Counted from the stretch's first letter, positions 1 through 9,490 are shown. The stretch is DNA of 58,690 bases from Lactiplantibacillus garii (GCF_003885105.1 NZ_QWZQ01000017.1:1-58690), one strand, 5' to 3'. The notes: generated by a model from the letters alone, not told the origin. Program-made: numbers and translations.

Positions 1-92
1 CACCTGTTCCCATGTCGAACACAGAAGTTAAGCTTCTTAGCGCCGAGAGTAGTTGGGGGATCGCTCCCTGCGAGGGTAGGACGTTGCCATGC
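1..92 (+). rRNA. rrf: 5S ribosomal RNA, 3' part
   Basis: The window opens inside a 5S rRNA. The conserved core GAACACAGAAGTTAAGCTTC lies at 17-36 and the molecule ends with GTAGGACGTTGCCATGC at 76-92, which would pair with the missing 5' end. About 25 bases are lost off the left edge. A terminator follows directly, so this is the end of an rRNA operon. Confidence 0.95.
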
Positions 93-99
93 AAAGTTA

Positions 100-127
100 G
101 GAATCAGCTGCGGCTGGTTCCTTTTTT
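100..127 (+). terminator. Intrinsic terminator of the rRNA operon
   Basis: A GGAATCAGC/GCTGGTTCC stem (one G-U pair) at 100-121 is followed by six T's. It lies 8 bases after the 5S end. Confidence 0.85.
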
Positions 128-150
128 ATATCCTAAAATTATTCAGCTGA

Positions 151-196
151 ACGCCGCTCGTTAACCGTGAAGAAACGGCAACAAGCGGCGTTTTTT
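151..196 (+). terminator. Second terminator behind the 5S gene
   Basis: The arms ACGCCGCT (151-158) and AGCGGCGT (184-191) pair, with further pairing inside (ACCGT/ACGG), followed by a T-run to 196. Tandem terminators after rRNA operons are common. Confidence 0.75.
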
Positions 197-205
197 GGTT
201 AATTA

Positions 206-334
206 ATGGAAAATGAGAATAAGGATGCGATTGGTGTCATTAGTGGTGATATTGAAATCCCTATGATAGCATATGAAGATGTAGGTAGTTGTTTATTATT
301 ACAATTAACTGTTTTAACAAATAATTATTTTTGA
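206..334 (+). CDS. Possible 42-residue ORF of unknown function
   Basis: An ATG at 206 opens 42 codons ending in TGA at 332. The peptide starts MENENKDAIGVISGDIEI and is acidic at first, then hydrophobic. There is no Shine-Dalgarno sequence and the region is AT-rich, unlike the neighbouring genes. It could be a decayed gene fragment or chance. The rest of the 197-446 gap shows only AT-rich sequence that may carry the promoter of the surface-protein gene. Confidence 0.15.
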   Translation: MENENKDAIGVISGDIEIPMIAYEDVGSCLLLQLTVLTNNYF

Positions 335-461
335 GAATGATTTATAAACGAATAGTTAATATTAACAAATTTTAAAGCAATGCTTGAATGAATTTAGTTA
401 ATGTAAATAAACATCATAGGTAGCTTGCAACTTATTATTCACTAAAATGGAGGGGACCATT

Positions 462-3400
462 ATGAGGTTAGTAAATGATAAATTACACTATAAGATGTAC
501 AAAAAAGGTAAACTTTGGCTATTTGCCGGAATGACCGTCGCGACACTCGCAAGCGGCGTACTGGTCGCTAGTGCGGATATGGGAGAAAATGTAAGCGCAG
601 CCAACCAAGCGGCAGAAACGGTGGCAACGGAAGTACCCGCGGCAACCGTTGCGAAAACTGACACCGCAGTCACCTCTGCAACGGTTGCTAGCCCAACTGC
701 CTCAGCATCTCAAACGAATCGGGAGCCATCAACTACGGCGAAGTTAGCAACTTCCGAAGCCGCGCCGCAATCTGCGCAACAGTCAACGCAAATTGATCCG
801 GTTACGCCAACTGATAAACAGGATTCAACTACCCTTGTGTCGGGTACGGAACCGACTAGTAGTACACCCAAGTCAGAACCGGTAAGTGGTTCTACCGAAC
901 CCGAATCCACCAGTACGGAATCAACAGTTTCAGCTACCAGTGATGAACAATCGGAACAGCTTGCGACTACGGATAAAGTTGTGGAACCGGCACCGGCAAA
1001 TACCCCGGACAAGGCTGAGTCAGCGGTACCCGCTGACCCAACGTCATCTGAACAAAAAGCGCCAGTCGTTTCGTCAGCTCCGGCTAAAAAGGCCCGGGCA
1101 GTGGCGAAGACCAAAGCGACGGTCGTCGACGCAAAGACGTTATCGGTCGCTAATGGGAGTAGCTGGACCATTGACGATACGGGTGTTTTAACGATTAACA
1201 GTGGGACGTGGGAATCCGTGGCTGGTGACGCCAATTCCTGGGTCAAAAGTAATTATTGGCGGACGGTCACGACCGTTAACATTACGGGACCGATTACCGT
1301 GACGGGTGGCACCCTTGTCAACGCGTTTTTTAAGCAAATCCAACCGATCATTAAGCCGATTACCAAGATTACGGGTCTGGAATACATTGATACGAGCAAC
1401 GTGACGAGTCTAAGCGGCATGTTCTCAGGTAATAAAATTTCAGATTTTACGGGCATTCAAAACTGGGATACCAGCAAAGTAACGGTAATGACGTCCTTAT
1501 TTTCTTCCAACAACGTGACCGACGAACGAAATATTCCGGTTCAAAATTGGAACGTTGGGAACGTCACGCAAATGGATAACATGTTCGCAAATACGCCCCT
1601 TCAAAGTCTCGACCTAAGTCGGTGGCGTCCGGTTAACCTGATGTCGGTTGGTGGCATGTTTAATAACTGTCCCAATTTAACGCGGGTCAACTTTACAGGG
1701 TGGCAGACGGCGGTTATTACGCAAGCTGCTAACATGTTTGCGGGTAATAGCAGCTTGGTGGAACTTGATCTATCCGGCTTTAACCTGACCCAATTGAAGG
1801 AAAATGGTGTGTGGAACGCCCTATTAGGAACTACTAGTCTGAAAACTTTGACCCTCAGTGACCAGTCCCGGTTATTGGTTGGAACACGGGACGCCGGGTT
1901 ACCAACTATTCCAACGAGTGGGGACTACACTGGTAATTGGGTCGTTGCCAAAAAGGATGCTAACGGTAACTGGGTCGCGGCCACTAAGGAAAAGACGGGG
2001 AGTAGCGCCGACCTGATGAACTTATACAGTGTGAATAGCACGATTCCAACGGGAAACGTAACTTACATTTGGCAAGAAGCCGATCCCGTTGCGGCCGGTA
2101 AAGTTACGGTGAACTACGTGGACCAAGCTGGTAACGTGCTGAAATCGGGTGAGGCAACGTACCCCAACGGTCAGTGGGTCGGCAAAAGCTATACGACGCA
2201 AGCTGAGAACTTTGTCGGCTACGAACTAGTTGGTTTGAGTAGTAATAGTTTGGCCGCTAACGGCACGTTAACGCTGAACGGTGGAACGGTGACTTACGTT
2301 TATCGTCAGGCCGCTGGTAAAGTTACGGTGAACTACGTGGATGAAGCTGGCAACGTGCTGAAAACGGGTGAAGCGACGTATCCCAATGGTCAGTGGGTCG
2401 GACAGACCTACGTCACGGAACAGCAGAACTTTGCCGGCTACGAATTTGTCCGGGTGGCGAGCAGCGGTTTAGCGGCCAACGGGACGTTGACCGTCAGTGG
2501 TGGAACGGTGACCTATGTTTATCGCCAGGCCGCTGGTAAGGTCACGGTGAACTATGTGGATGAAAATGGGAACATTTTGGCAACGGGTGAAGCCACTTAC
2601 CCGAATGGTCAGTGGGTCGGTCAAGACTACTCTAGTGCACCCAAAACGATTGCTGGGTACCAGTTTGATCGAATCGATAGTACCGGCTTAGCCGCAAATG
2701 GGATCCTGAATGCTAGTGGCGGAACGGTGACCTACATTTATAAGCAAACGGCGGGTAAAGTGACCATCAACTACGTGGACGAAGCTGGCAACGTGCTAGG
2801 TACTGGCGAGGCCACTTACCCGAACGGACTATTCGTTGGCAATCAGTACACCACTGACCAAAAGCAATTTACCGGCTATGAATTTTTACGGGTAGCAGGT
2901 AACGGACTGGCGGCTAACGGTACGTTGACCGCTGCTGGTGGGACGGTGACCTATATTTATCGGCAAGCTGCTGGCAAAGTCACGGTGAACTACGTGGATG
3001 AAAACGGCAATGTTTTGGTAACGGGTGAAGCAACCTATCCGAATGGTCAGTGGGTTGGTCAGGAGTACCAAACAAAACAGAAAACCATTAGTGGTTATGA
3101 ATTTGTCCGGGTGGCTAATAATGGACTGGTGGCTAACGGCACGTTGACCGCTGCCGGTGGGACGGTGACGTACGTTTACCGGGTTATTAAGGCTGAAGGA
3201 ACCGTCACAATCAATTTTATTGATGATACCACGGGAAAAGCCCTCACTGCTAAGACGGTGAGTGGGGATGAAGGGACGCAAGCAAATTTCAGTACGGCGG
3301 AACTCATTCGGTTTTATGAAGGTTTAGGCTACGTTCTGGTGAGTGATGATTACCCGGAAAATGGTGTTACCTATAACGACGGGACCCAGACGTTTAACGT

Positions 3401-4115
3401 TCATTTAAAACATAACTTTGTGAGCGTACCTGCAGAAAGTAAAACGGTCACCCGGACCATTCGCTACGTATACGCAAATGGTCAGTCTGCGGCGGCGGAT
3501 CACGTTGCCCAATTGACCTTTACGCGGCGGGGCTACCGGGATCTCGTGACGAACACCGTAACTTGGGACGCGTGGACGGCCGATTCAACAACCTTTGCGG
3601 CGGTGGCGTCACCGATCATTACCGGTTACCATCCGGATCAGGACACCGTAGCTGCAATTACTAACGTGATGGCGGATAGTCAGGATCTGGTCGTGACGGT
3701 GACTTACACGGCTAATCCAGTTGACCCAGTTGACCCAGTTGACCCAGTTGACCCGGTTGACCCGGTTGACCCAGTTGACCCGGTTGACCCAGTTGACCCA
3801 GTTGACCCGGTCGATCCGGTTGACCCGGTTGACCCAGTCGATCCGGTTGAGCCAAATAAACCGGGACATTCAACGGGGACGTCGACGACACAGGCAGACG
3901 GTCTGACTACCCGTGTTAGGACAACAACGGATACTAACCATGACGATGTTTCCAGCGTGAATGCAACAACGGCTAATCAGCAAACCAAGACGCCCGCCGC
4001 TGCCGCAACCGACCTGCCACAAACCAATGAAACGACTCGTGGTGGTGCCTGGTCATTAGTGGGTGCGACGTTGTTGACCCTGCTTGGTTTGGTTGGGTAC
4101 CGCCGTAAATCGTAA
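462..4115 (+). CDS. MucBP-repeat cell-wall-anchored surface protein (LPXTG type)
   Basis: Predicted sortase-anchored adhesin of 1217 residues. Start chosen at ATG 462, seven bases after GGAGGGG (449-455); the ATG at 447 overlaps that ribosome site. Order of parts: KxYKxGKxW-type signal peptide (KMYKKGKLW, residues 11-19, then a hydrophobic run); Ser/Thr/Pro/Ala-rich stalk to about 220; BspA-like DUF285 leucine-rich segment about 300-465 (repeated DTSNVT/DTSKVT and MF/LF units); five 73-residue MucBP repeats from 546 to 910 (GKVTVNYVD...), then a diverged MucBP-like unit; a Mub B2-like domain about 990-1085; 14 VDP triplets (1087-1128); LPQTN at 1185-1189, a membrane helix and the YRRKS tail. 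LPQTN followed by E fits the sorting signal common in plantarum-group lactobacilli. MucBP proteins bind mucus glycans; the ligand here is inferred. It is monocistronic, with its own terminator. Confidence 0.93.
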   Translation: MRLVNDKLHYKMYKKGKLWLFAGMTVATLASGVLVASADMGENVSAANQAAETVATEVPAATVAKTDTAVTSATVASPTASASQTNREPSTTAKLATSEAAPQSAQQSTQIDPVTPTDKQDSTTLVSGTEPTSSTPKSEPVSGSTEPESTSTESTVSATSDEQSEQLATTDKVVEPAPANTPDKAESAVPADPTSSEQKAPVVSSAPAKKARAVAKTKATVVDAKTLSVANGSSWTIDDTGVLTINSGTWESVAGDANSWVKSNYWRTVTTVNITGPITVTGGTLVNAFFKQIQPIIKPITKITGLEYIDTSNVTSLSGMFSGNKISDFTGIQNWDTSKVTVMTSLFSSNNVTDERNIPVQNWNVGNVTQMDNMFANTPLQSLDLSRWRPVNLMSVGGMFNNCPNLTRVNFTGWQTAVITQAANMFAGNSSLVELDLSGFNLTQLKENGVWNALLGTTSLKTLTLSDQSRLLVGTRDAGLPTIPTSGDYTGNWVVAKKDANGNWVAATKEKTGSSADLMNLYSVNSTIPTGNVTYIWQEADPVAAGKVTVNYVDQAGNVLKSGEATYPNGQWVGKSYTTQAENFVGYELVGLSSNSLAANGTLTLNGGTVTYVYRQAAGKVTVNYVDEAGNVLKTGEATYPNGQWVGQTYVTEQQNFAGYEFVRVASSGLAANGTLTVSGGTVTYVYRQAAGKVTVNYVDENGNILATGEATYPNGQWVGQDYSSAPKTIAGYQFDRIDSTGLAANGILNASGGTVTYIYKQTAGKVTINYVDEAGNVLGTGEATYPNGLFVGNQYTTDQKQFTGYEFLRVAGNGLAANGTLTAAGGTVTYIYRQAAGKVTVNYVDENGNVLVTGEATYPNGQWVGQEYQTKQKTISGYEFVRVANNGLVANGTLTAAGGTVTYVYRVIKAEGTVTINFIDDTTGKALTAKTVSGDEGTQANFSTAELIRFYEGLGYVLVSDDYPENGVTYNDGTQTFNVHLKHNFVSVPAESKTVTRTIRYVYANGQSAAADHVAQLTFTRRGYRDLVTNTVTWDAWTADSTTFAAVASPIITGYHPDQDTVAAITNVMADSQDLVVTVTYTANPVDPVDPVDPVDPVDPVDPVDPVDPVDPVDPVDPVDPVDPVDPVEPNKPGHSTGTSTTQADGLTTRVRTTTDTNHDDVSSVNATTANQQTKTPAAAATDLPQTNETTRGGAWSLVGATLLTLLGLVGYRRKS
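2097..3191 (+). repeat. Five tandem 219-bp MucBP-encoding repeats
   Basis: Units start at 2097, 2316, 2535, 2754 and 2973, an exact 219-bp (73-codon) period. Each codes for GKVT(V/I)NYVD...GN(V/I)L...GEATYPNG...GGTVTY(V/I)Y. Synonymous differences between units show they are not a recent amplification, but they remain similar enough for unequal recombination. Confidence 0.9.
3720..3845 (+). repeat. 14 copies of a 9-bp repeat coding for Val-Asp-Pro
   Basis: Units GTTGACCCA/GTTGACCCG/GTCGATCCG repeat in register, coding for VDP 14 times and followed by one VEP. It forms an extended Pro-rich spacer between the last adhesive domain and the wall sorting signal. Any change in copy number keeps the frame. 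Confidence 0.9.
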
Positions 4116-4138
4116 TTCAAATTGATGATAAGGTTTTG

Positions 4139-4167
4139 AAAGTGGTGCGGCGCGCACCACTTTTTTT
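4139..4167 (+). terminator. Terminator of the surface-protein gene
   Basis: AAAGTGGTGCG/CGCACCACTTT forms an 11-bp stem with a 3-base loop, followed by a T-run. Confidence 0.9.
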
Positions 4168-4296
4168 AGTGGACGTTTAATTTGAACGTTGACCGTCGTA
4201 ACGATGTAAAAAGAATGTAAATTCGGGACCAATAATTGTTATTACCAGCATTAAGTGCTATGTTATTAGCATATTTTATGAAGTGGAGTGATGGTA

Positions 4297-4557
4297 ATGG
4301 CTAATATTACTGTGGGAGACCGGGTTAAGTGCCAGAAGAATGGCAATACCGATCACGATTTCTATGCGAAAGTGGAAAAAATTTACGAGAACTCCGCGTA
4401 CGTCACGATTACCCATTATGATCTGCGGGATGACATTAACGTGGCCGAACTTCAGTACCGGGCAGTCATCGCACTAAAGAAAATGAAGGTTGCTCAGCCA
4501 ACTGATAGCGAAAAAGAAAAAATGCAGGCAGTTAGTGCGGCGATGTTAGCCGATTAA
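4297..4557 (+). CDS. Small DUF2187-like protein
   Basis: 86 residues, soluble and charged. The start at ATG 4297 lies 8 bases after GGAG (4285-4288); GTG 4288 and ATG 4291 are too close to that site. The pattern VGDRVKCQKNG (about 6-16) then KVEKIYENSAYVTITHYDL resembles DUF2187 (YkvS-like) proteins, a small beta-barrel family of unknown role in Firmicutes. The C-terminal 20 residues are polar and helical. It is monocistronic. The family match is by eye and the function is unknown. Confidence 0.75.
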   Translation: MANITVGDRVKCQKNGNTDHDFYAKVEKIYENSAYVTITHYDLRDDINVAELQYRAVIALKKMKVAQPTDSEKEKMQAVSAAMLAD

Positions 4558-4593
4558 GCAGCTGCACGCTACTATATGGAAGATAAATTAACC

Positions 4594-4627
4594 GACTTGG
4601 GATACATTGTGCCCAAGTCTTTTTTTA
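4594..4627 (+). terminator. Terminator of the DUF2187-like gene
   Basis: GACTTGGG/GCCCAAGTC stem with a 9-10 base loop and eight T's. Confidence 0.9.
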
Positions 4628-4761
4628 TGTAGCCAAACTTTATTGAAATGGTCTAGCAAATTTTTATTAACTAACCATGCGACTATCCCTGTACATCGAA
4701 ACTTAGAATGGTACAATGGATTGTGATAGTTAATAACTGTTCTAAAGTAAGAGGGGGAATT

Positions 4762-6189
4762 ATGATGAATGCAACCGATCAAACGGTGACCTTGACGGGT
4801 CGGCGACGGTTTTGGTTCATTTTTACGTTATTGACCGGGACGTGGACCATGTCGATCAGTCAATCGTCGTTGTCCACGGTTTACCCGACCTTCATGCGTG
4901 ATTTTGGTATTTCAGCGTCAACGGTCCAATGGCTGACCACCGGGTTTATGCTGACGATGGTGGTGTTAATGCCGGTCAGTCCCTGGCTATTAAATAACAT
5001 TGGGTTTAAGAAATTATTCTTAACGGTGTTGGTTCTATTTGACGCCGGCTCCATTATTATTTACTTTGCACCGAACTTTCAAGTTATGATGGTTGGGCGG
5101 CTGATCAAAGCGGCAGCGGTGGGAGTCCTGTTCCCATCCTACCAATCCATTCTATTGACGATCACGCCCGAGGAAAAACGCGGTACCACGATGGGGGTCG
5201 CGGGCCTAGTCATGGGTTCGGCCTTGGCATCGGGTCCCATTATTTCGGGGGTCGTTTTAAAGTTTACCGACTGGCACGGTTTATTTGCCGTTTTCATTAC
5301 GGTCGCAACTATTTTGATTTTTCTTAGCTTTGTGACGATTAAAGACGTGATGGTCAACAAACCGTCTAAACTAGATCTGATTTCAATTGTGACCCTGCTT
5401 GGGTTTGCGGGTATTTTATACGTCGTAAATGAAATCGGCAAACCAAACGTTAACTGGACTTTCGGCTGGGTCTTACTCATCGTTTCAGTCCTAGCCGTCG
5501 CCTACTTTACGTACCGTCAGTTTCATTTGGAAACGCCGTTACTGGAGCTTCGCGTTTTGAAGACCTTTAACTATGATTTAGCCATTTTTCTAACGGCGAT
5601 TTCCTACGTCGCACTGATCGTGGTGACGATCATCTTCCCACTGTATTACCAAGGGGTCTTGAAGGTGTCACCGTTTGTTTCGGGGATGTCGTTAGTTCCC
5701 GGCGCGGTGTTCCTCAGTATTTTGAACCCGCTCACGGGGCGCTTGGCTGAAAAAATCGGGTATAAGCAGATTATGTTACTCGGTATGGGAATGATCGTAT
5801 TAGGATGGTTGATTCTCGCCGTAGTGACGGCGCAACTTAACCTAGTAACGATGATCCTAATTGCGGCGCTGATCGAAGGTGGGAACGCCTTTGTTATGAT
5901 GCCCGCGGTTACGTTGGGTGCTAACTCGCTTCCTAACGAGTTGATTTCCCACGGAACGGCCGTGATTACAACGGTTCGGCAAATTCTGGGTTCGGCCGGG
6001 GTGGCCGTCGCCACGTTAGTTCTCTCTAACGTAACGGCTAGCCAGTTAAAAGCCGGTGTTCCTAGTTTAGCCGCAAACTTACACGGTTACCACGTCGTGT
6101 TCTGGATGATGTTAGGCATCGAGATTGTTGGGTTGGTACTCGCGTTAATGTTGCGTGACGGCCGCCAAACGACGAAGGATGAGCATTAG
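4762..6189 (+). CDS. MFS multidrug exporter, DHA2 (EmrB/QacA) family
   Basis: 475 residues from ATG 4762, four bases after AGGGGG (4752-4757); ATG 4765 is equally possible. About 14 hydrophobic segments fit the DHA2 group of proton-driven drug exporters. Seen in the sequence: the N-terminal block FWFIFTLLTGTWTMSISQSS, the segment VQWLTTGFMLTMVVLMP typical of helix 2 in DHA2 proteins, GRLIKAAAVGVLFPSYQSI in helix 4, and PEEKRGTTMGVAGLVMGSALASGPIISG, which matches the exporter motif C (GxxxGPxxGG-like) in helix 5. Substrate unknown. It stands alone, facing the zinc lipoprotein gene across a shared terminator. Confidence 0.9.
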   Translation: MMNATDQTVTLTGRRRFWFIFTLLTGTWTMSISQSSLSTVYPTFMRDFGISASTVQWLTTGFMLTMVVLMPVSPWLLNNIGFKKLFLTVLVLFDAGSIIIYFAPNFQVMMVGRLIKAAAVGVLFPSYQSILLTITPEEKRGTTMGVAGLVMGSALASGPIISGVVLKFTDWHGLFAVFITVATILIFLSFVTIKDVMVNKPSKLDLISIVTLLGFAGILYVVNEIGKPNVNWTFGWVLLIVSVLAVAYFTYRQFHLETPLLELRVLKTFNYDLAIFLTAISYVALIVVTIIFPLYYQGVLKVSPFVSGMSLVPGAVFLSILNPLTGRLAEKIGYKQIMLLGMGMIVLGWLILAVVTAQLNLVTMILIAALIEGGNAFVMMPAVTLGANSLPNELISHGTAVITTVRQILGSAGVAVATLVLSNVTASQLKAGVPSLAANLHGYHVVFWMMLGIEIVGLVLALMLRDGRQTTKDEH

Positions 6190-6228
6190 TATTTAAAATT
6201 AGAACGTAAATTGGTTTCGTTGAATTGA

Positions 6229-6271
6229 AAAGCCATCATTATTCTCCGCTCGGGGAATAATGATGGCTTTT
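6229..6271. terminator. Bidirectional terminator between convergent genes
   Basis: AGCCATCATTATTC pairs with GAATAATGATGGCT, with A's on the left and T's on the right. It serves the MFS gene and the minus-strand zinc lipoprotein gene. Confidence 0.85.
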
Positions 6272-6303
6272 ATGGTTAGGCGTCCAAATTAAGGGCCCTT
6301 CAA

Positions 6304-7206
6304 TTAACGCTGTTTTTGGATCTTAGCTAACTGCTGGTACTGACTTAACATCCAGCTTTCGTAAGTTTGGTTGGCGGGCAGCGTTTCGGTTACCTTTAAG
6401 ACCGGTACGTTGTACTGTTTAGCCAACTTTACCATGTTCGTGATGATGTTACTGTCGGTTTGCGTGTTTTCCACAAAAAAGGCGATCCGGTGGTGCTTAA
6501 TGTCTTGTTGCATTTGCTGAATATCTTTGGGGGACGGGTCGGCGCCTTCCTCAATCGACTTGGCAAAGTGGTTATTACTGATTTGATACCCGAGGGCCTT
6601 TAACGAGTAGTCAAAGACTGGCTCGCTAACCGCGACCTTTTGACCGGCAGGGTGATTTTTTAACCGGTTAAGTTTCGTAGTGATTGGTTTTAACTGCGTT
6701 TGGTAAGCTTTGGCCTGCTGATAAAAATACCGTTTATGCTGCGGCTGGATCTTAGCCAGGTCGGCCGCAATTTTGGTGGCCAGTTTAGGCATCGTGGTTG
6801 GGTCGTACCAGACGTGTTCGTTGGCCCCGTCCTTTTGGTTGGCAATTGACGTTCCCACTTCGATGACCCGGGCCCCGCTTGCCTTATTAACAATGAGCTT
6901 TTGCATCCAGTCGTCGTATCCCAGGCCGTTATAGATGATCAAAGCGGCGTTACTAGCCTGTTTGGCCGTTTTAACGGTGGGTTCAAAATCGTGTGGATCA
7001 ATGCTCGGGCGGTTGATAACTGCCGTAACGTTACCGTACTTACCGGCCACTTTTTGAGCGGTTTGACCGTAAAAATCTAAACTCGTAATAATGTTGATCT
7101 TGCCACTACTAGTTTGTTGCGTGGCGTTTTTTGACTGGCAACCGGCCAACAGTGCGCTAATTCCCAGTAGTAGACCTAAGGTGACCCAGATTCGGCGGAA
7201 AGACAT
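6304..7206 (-). CDS. Zinc ABC transporter substrate-binding lipoprotein (ZnuA/TroA family)
   Basis: Extracytoplasmic metal-binding lipoprotein of 300 residues. Start taken at ATG 7206, eight bases after GGATGGGG; TTG 7212 is an alternative. Signal peptide with lipobox LAGC (Cys23). Metal-ligand signatures: SIDPHDFEP near residue 72 and NEHVWYDPTTM near 133, both giving His ligands, and VSEPVF/FFVENTQ segments in the C-terminal lobe. The His/Asp-rich loop of many ZnuA proteins is missing. No ATPase or permease gene is nearby, so it would have to work with a transporter encoded elsewhere. The Zur-type box upstream argues for zinc rather than manganese. Confidence 0.88.
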   Translation of the reverse strand: MSFRRIWVTLGLLLGISALLAGCQSKNATQQTSSGKINIITSLDFYGQTAQKVAGKYGNVTAVINRPSIDPHDFEPTVKTAKQASNAALIIYNGLGYDDWMQKLIVNKASGARVIEVGTSIANQKDGANEHVWYDPTTMPKLATKIAADLAKIQPQHKRYFYQQAKAYQTQLKPITTKLNRLKNHPAGQKVAVSEPVFDYSLKALGYQISNNHFAKSIEEGADPSPKDIQQMQQDIKHHRIAFFVENTQTDSNIITNMVKLAKQYNVPVLKVTETLPANQTYESWMLSQYQQLAKIQKQR

Positions 7207-7227
7207 CGACAAAACCCCATCCTTTTT

Positions 7228-7248
7228 AAATCGTAATAATTACTGTTT
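7228..7248 (-). promoter_or_regulatory. Zur-type operator
   Basis: AAATCGTAATAATTACTGTTT matches the Bacillus Zur box AAATCGTAATNATTACGATTT at 18 of 20 defined positions. It lies 22 bases upstream of the zinc lipoprotein start. Confidence 0.75.
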
Positions 7249-7375
7249 ACTTTAACTAAAAAACGGGTCAGCGTCAAGTATTAAGATAACGTTTAATCTT
7301 GGTCGTTATCGTATCCATTTGATCACCGACCTGCTAAAATAGCGGTACGATTGAAATAAAGGAGGCGGCGAACGC

Positions 7376-7906
7376 GTGATTTTTACAATTATCATTCTTT
7401 TTCTCTTAGGAACGGCAATCTTTAGGGGCTTTCACCGCGGATTCGTAATTGAAATGTTACATTTAATCGGGACAATTGGGGTCCTGATCTTTGCGCGGTT
7501 ACTTTATCAGCCGTTAGGGACGACGATCAGCGGGCTGTTGACTAGTTTACATTTAATGACTGCGTCGGTTGGCAGTACCCTGATTATTAACCTAATTGCA
7601 TTTTTCATTTTAACCTCGCTCGGTTGGGCCGTCATCCGAATGTTAGCGCGGGTTTCGCGCAGCGTGACCTGGTTACCCGTCATCAAGCAAGTGAACAGCT
7701 TAGCGGGTGGCGTCGTGGCGTTTGTCGTGTCGTACTTAGTGATTTTTGTTTGCTTATCACTAGCGAACTTATTCAATACGACCTTTATCCAAACGCAGAT
7801 GGATAATTCACCGTTGGCGACGTTTATCGTTAAAAAAACGCCCGGTTTGACTAGTCAGTACTTGGGTGATTTGGTTAAATTTGACTCCGGTACGCAAAAT
7901 TTATAA
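7376..7906 (+). CDS. CvpA-family membrane protein
   Basis: 176 residues from GTG 7376, ten bases after GGAGG (7361-7365). Four hydrophobic helices at roughly 1-18, 25-45, 63-88 and 105-130, with an N-terminal RGFHRGFVIEMLHLIG block typical of the CvpA family (colicin V production-like proteins). Family members are often near mutS2 or polX in lactobacilli, but not here. Monocistronic, with its own terminator. Biochemical role unknown. Confidence 0.85.
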   Translation: MIFTIIILFLLGTAIFRGFHRGFVIEMLHLIGTIGVLIFARLLYQPLGTTISGLLTSLHLMTASVGSTLIINLIAFFILTSLGWAVIRMLARVSRSVTWLPVIKQVNSLAGGVVAFVVSYLVIFVCLSLANLFNTTFIQTQMDNSPLATFIVKKTPGLTSQYLGDLVKFDSGTQNL

Positions 7907-7922
7907 TAAATACGGTTAGTTT

Positions 7923-7954
7923 GGCGCTCGGAAAACGATTCCGGGCGCCTTTTT
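7923..7954 (+). terminator. Terminator of the cvpA-like gene
   Basis: GGCGCTCGGAA/TTCCGGGCGCC stem with a short loop and five T's. Confidence 0.9.
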
Positions 7955-8016
7955 ACTGGGATTCCAAACGTTTCCGGTTTAAAACGGGTTATTTGTCGGA
8001 TTACTCGCACGTTTCA

Positions 8017-8025
8017 TGCTATCAT
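8017..8025 (+). promoter_or_regulatory. Likely promoter of the folate operon
   Basis: Extended -10 TGCTATCAT 33 bases before the folB start. No good -35 at standard spacing (TTGTCG at 7993 is 21 bases away). No known riboswitch fold was recognised in this short leader. Confidence 0.35.
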
Positions 8026-8057
8026 TATAGGTAAAAACTAGCTTAAGAGGGATACTT

Positions 8058-8426
8058 ATGGGAATGATTCGAATTAACAACTTACGCTTCCACACGTTTA
8101 ACGGGGTACTACCAGAAGAACGCCGAAACGGGCAACAATTGGGTCTGGATATTGCCATTAAATACCCGATTGAAACGAAGGTCTTACACGACGACGTGCA
8201 CGAAACGATTAATTACGCCGAAGTCCGGCACGTGACTGAACAATTTATTACGACCCACTCGTATAAGTTGATTGAATCGTTGGCGAACCACTTGTTAGAA
8301 ACGTTGTTAGCCAGTTTTCCATCGGTTGATTTAGTTAACATTAAAATTCGTAAGTACAGTGTCCCGATGCCGGGAATCTTTGATAACGTCGAGATTGAGG
8401 TGGAGGGGGCGCCGGATGCCCAGTAA
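8058..8426 (+). CDS. folB: Dihydroneopterin aldolase
   Basis: Converts 7,8-dihydroneopterin to 6-hydroxymethyl-dihydropterin and glycolaldehyde in folate synthesis. 122 residues, the usual FolB length. Family marks: RINNLRFHTFNGVLPEER at the N-terminus (H and G around the active site), INYAEV in the middle (Tyr/Glu positions), LIESLANHL, and a KYSVPMPG segment with the C-terminal conserved Lys/Pro. Start ATG 8058 lies after AAGAGGGA (8045-8052). First gene of the folate operon; its end overlaps folK by 11 bases, so the two are probably translationally coupled. Confidence 0.95.
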   Translation: MGMIRINNLRFHTFNGVLPEERRNGQQLGLDIAIKYPIETKVLHDDVHETINYAEVRHVTEQFITTHSYKLIESLANHLLETLLASFPSVDLVNIKIRKYSVPMPGIFDNVEIEVEGAPDAQ

Positions 8427-8928
8427 TCAAGAACGGGTTTATTTAAGTGTGGGTTCCAACATTCACCCGCGGGTTCAAAACATTCAGCGGGCACTGCGAC
8501 TACTCCGCGCCGTCGCGGCAATCACGGTGGTGGCCACCTCGCACTGGTACGAAACGGAACCGTGGGGCAACCGCGACCAGGCCAACTTTTATAACGTGTC
8601 GGTGGCACTGACGACGACGCTGACGCCGGACGAACTGTTAGCCGAATTACACGTGATCGAACAAGCCCTCCACCGGCGACGATTAATCCACTGGGGTCCG
8701 CGGACGATCGACCTCGACATTATCTTTTGGGGGGCACGGCAAATTCACACGCCACTATTAACGGTTCCCCACGCCCAAGCGGCCCACCGCAACTTTGTGT
8801 TATTACCGACCCAGGAAATTGCGGCGGATGACCCGCTGGTAGGCCCGCAAGTTGACCGACTGGTCGCAAAAAATCAGGATCAGAGTTGGATAAAAAAAGT
8901 GAGAAATGTGAGTGAGTTAGATGATTGA
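8416..8928 (+). CDS. folK: 6-hydroxymethyl-dihydropterin pyrophosphokinase
   Basis: HPPK transfers pyrophosphate from ATP to 6-hydroxymethyl-dihydropterin. 170 residues from ATG 8416, six bases after GGAGGGGG inside the end of folB. The N-terminal VYLSVGSNIHPR matches the family's LGSN start, ETEPWGNRDQANFYN matches the TxPWG-x-DQ-xFxN block, and WGPRTIDLDIIFWG is the diagnostic HPPK signature (GPRxxDLDIL) carrying the Mg-binding aspartates. Stop overlaps the folE start by 8 bases. Confidence 0.95.
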   Translation: MPSNQERVYLSVGSNIHPRVQNIQRALRLLRAVAAITVVATSHWYETEPWGNRDQANFYNVSVALTTTLTPDELLAELHVIEQALHRRRLIHWGPRTIDLDIIFWGARQIHTPLLTVPHAQAAHRNFVLLPTQEIAADDPLVGPQVDRLVAKNQDQSWIKKVRNVSELDD

Positions 8929-9490
8929 TGAAAAGAACAAGGCTAAGATCGAACGTGCAGTCCGCGATATTTTAACGGCGGTTGGTGAAGATCCCGACCG
9001 GGCCGGACTGGTGGAAACACCGGAACGGGTCGCCCGGATGTACGCCGAGGTCTTTGCGACTAAGACGGCGGCACCGTTTGATAATTACAAGTTGTTTAAA
9101 GTGGAAGATCCAACTGAAATGGTGTTATTAAAGGATATTCCGTTCTATTCAATGTGTGAACACCACTTACTGCCATTTTTTGGAACGGTGCAAGTGGCTT
9201 ACGTACCGCAACACGACCAAGTGATCGGATTGAGTAAGATTCCACGGCTGATTGACTACTGTGCGAAGCAGCCCAACGTGCAAGAACGCTTAACGGTCAA
9301 CATTGCCAAGGAACTCCAGCGAATTTTGGACCCGGCCGGAATTGCCGTTTCCATTACGGCTCGCCACATGTGTATGGAAATGCGGGGCGTGTCGAAGCCC
9401 GGAGTTCATACGGAAAGCAGTTATTATAGTGGTCAGTTTAAGACGGACTTGGATTTAAAACGAGAATTTTTACAACGAATCGCAAAGTAG
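8921..9490 (+). CDS. folE: GTP cyclohydrolase I
   Basis: Opens GTP to 7,8-dihydroneopterin triphosphate, the first step of folate synthesis; normally a homodecamer. 189 residues, the standard bacterial length. Zinc ligands are visible: Cys79 and His82 in SMCEHHLLPFFG and Cys151 in ARHMCMEMRGV. GLSKIPRLIDYCAKQPNVQE is the conserved substrate-pocket segment. ATG 8921 overlaps the folK stop, within a tightly packed operon. Confidence 0.97.
   Translation: MIDEKNKAKIERAVRDILTAVGEDPDRAGLVETPERVARMYAEVFATKTAAPFDNYKLFKVEDPTEMVLLKDIPFYSMCEHHLLPFFGTVQVAYVPQHDQVIGLSKIPRLIDYCAKQPNVQERLTVNIAKELQRILDPAGIAVSITARHMCMEMRGVSKPGVHTESSYYSGQFKTDLDLKREFLQRIAK

Noticed and set aside
710-1246. 178-codon minus-strand open frame inside the surface-protein gene
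   Set aside because: Antisense shadow of a Ser/Thr/Ala-rich, GC-rich coding region; no ribosome site and no plausible protein.
3609-3906. Repetitive frames on both strands over the VDP array, also considered as a CRISPR-like array
   Set aside because: A 9-bp coding repeat without unique spacers; all alternative frames are products of the repeat.
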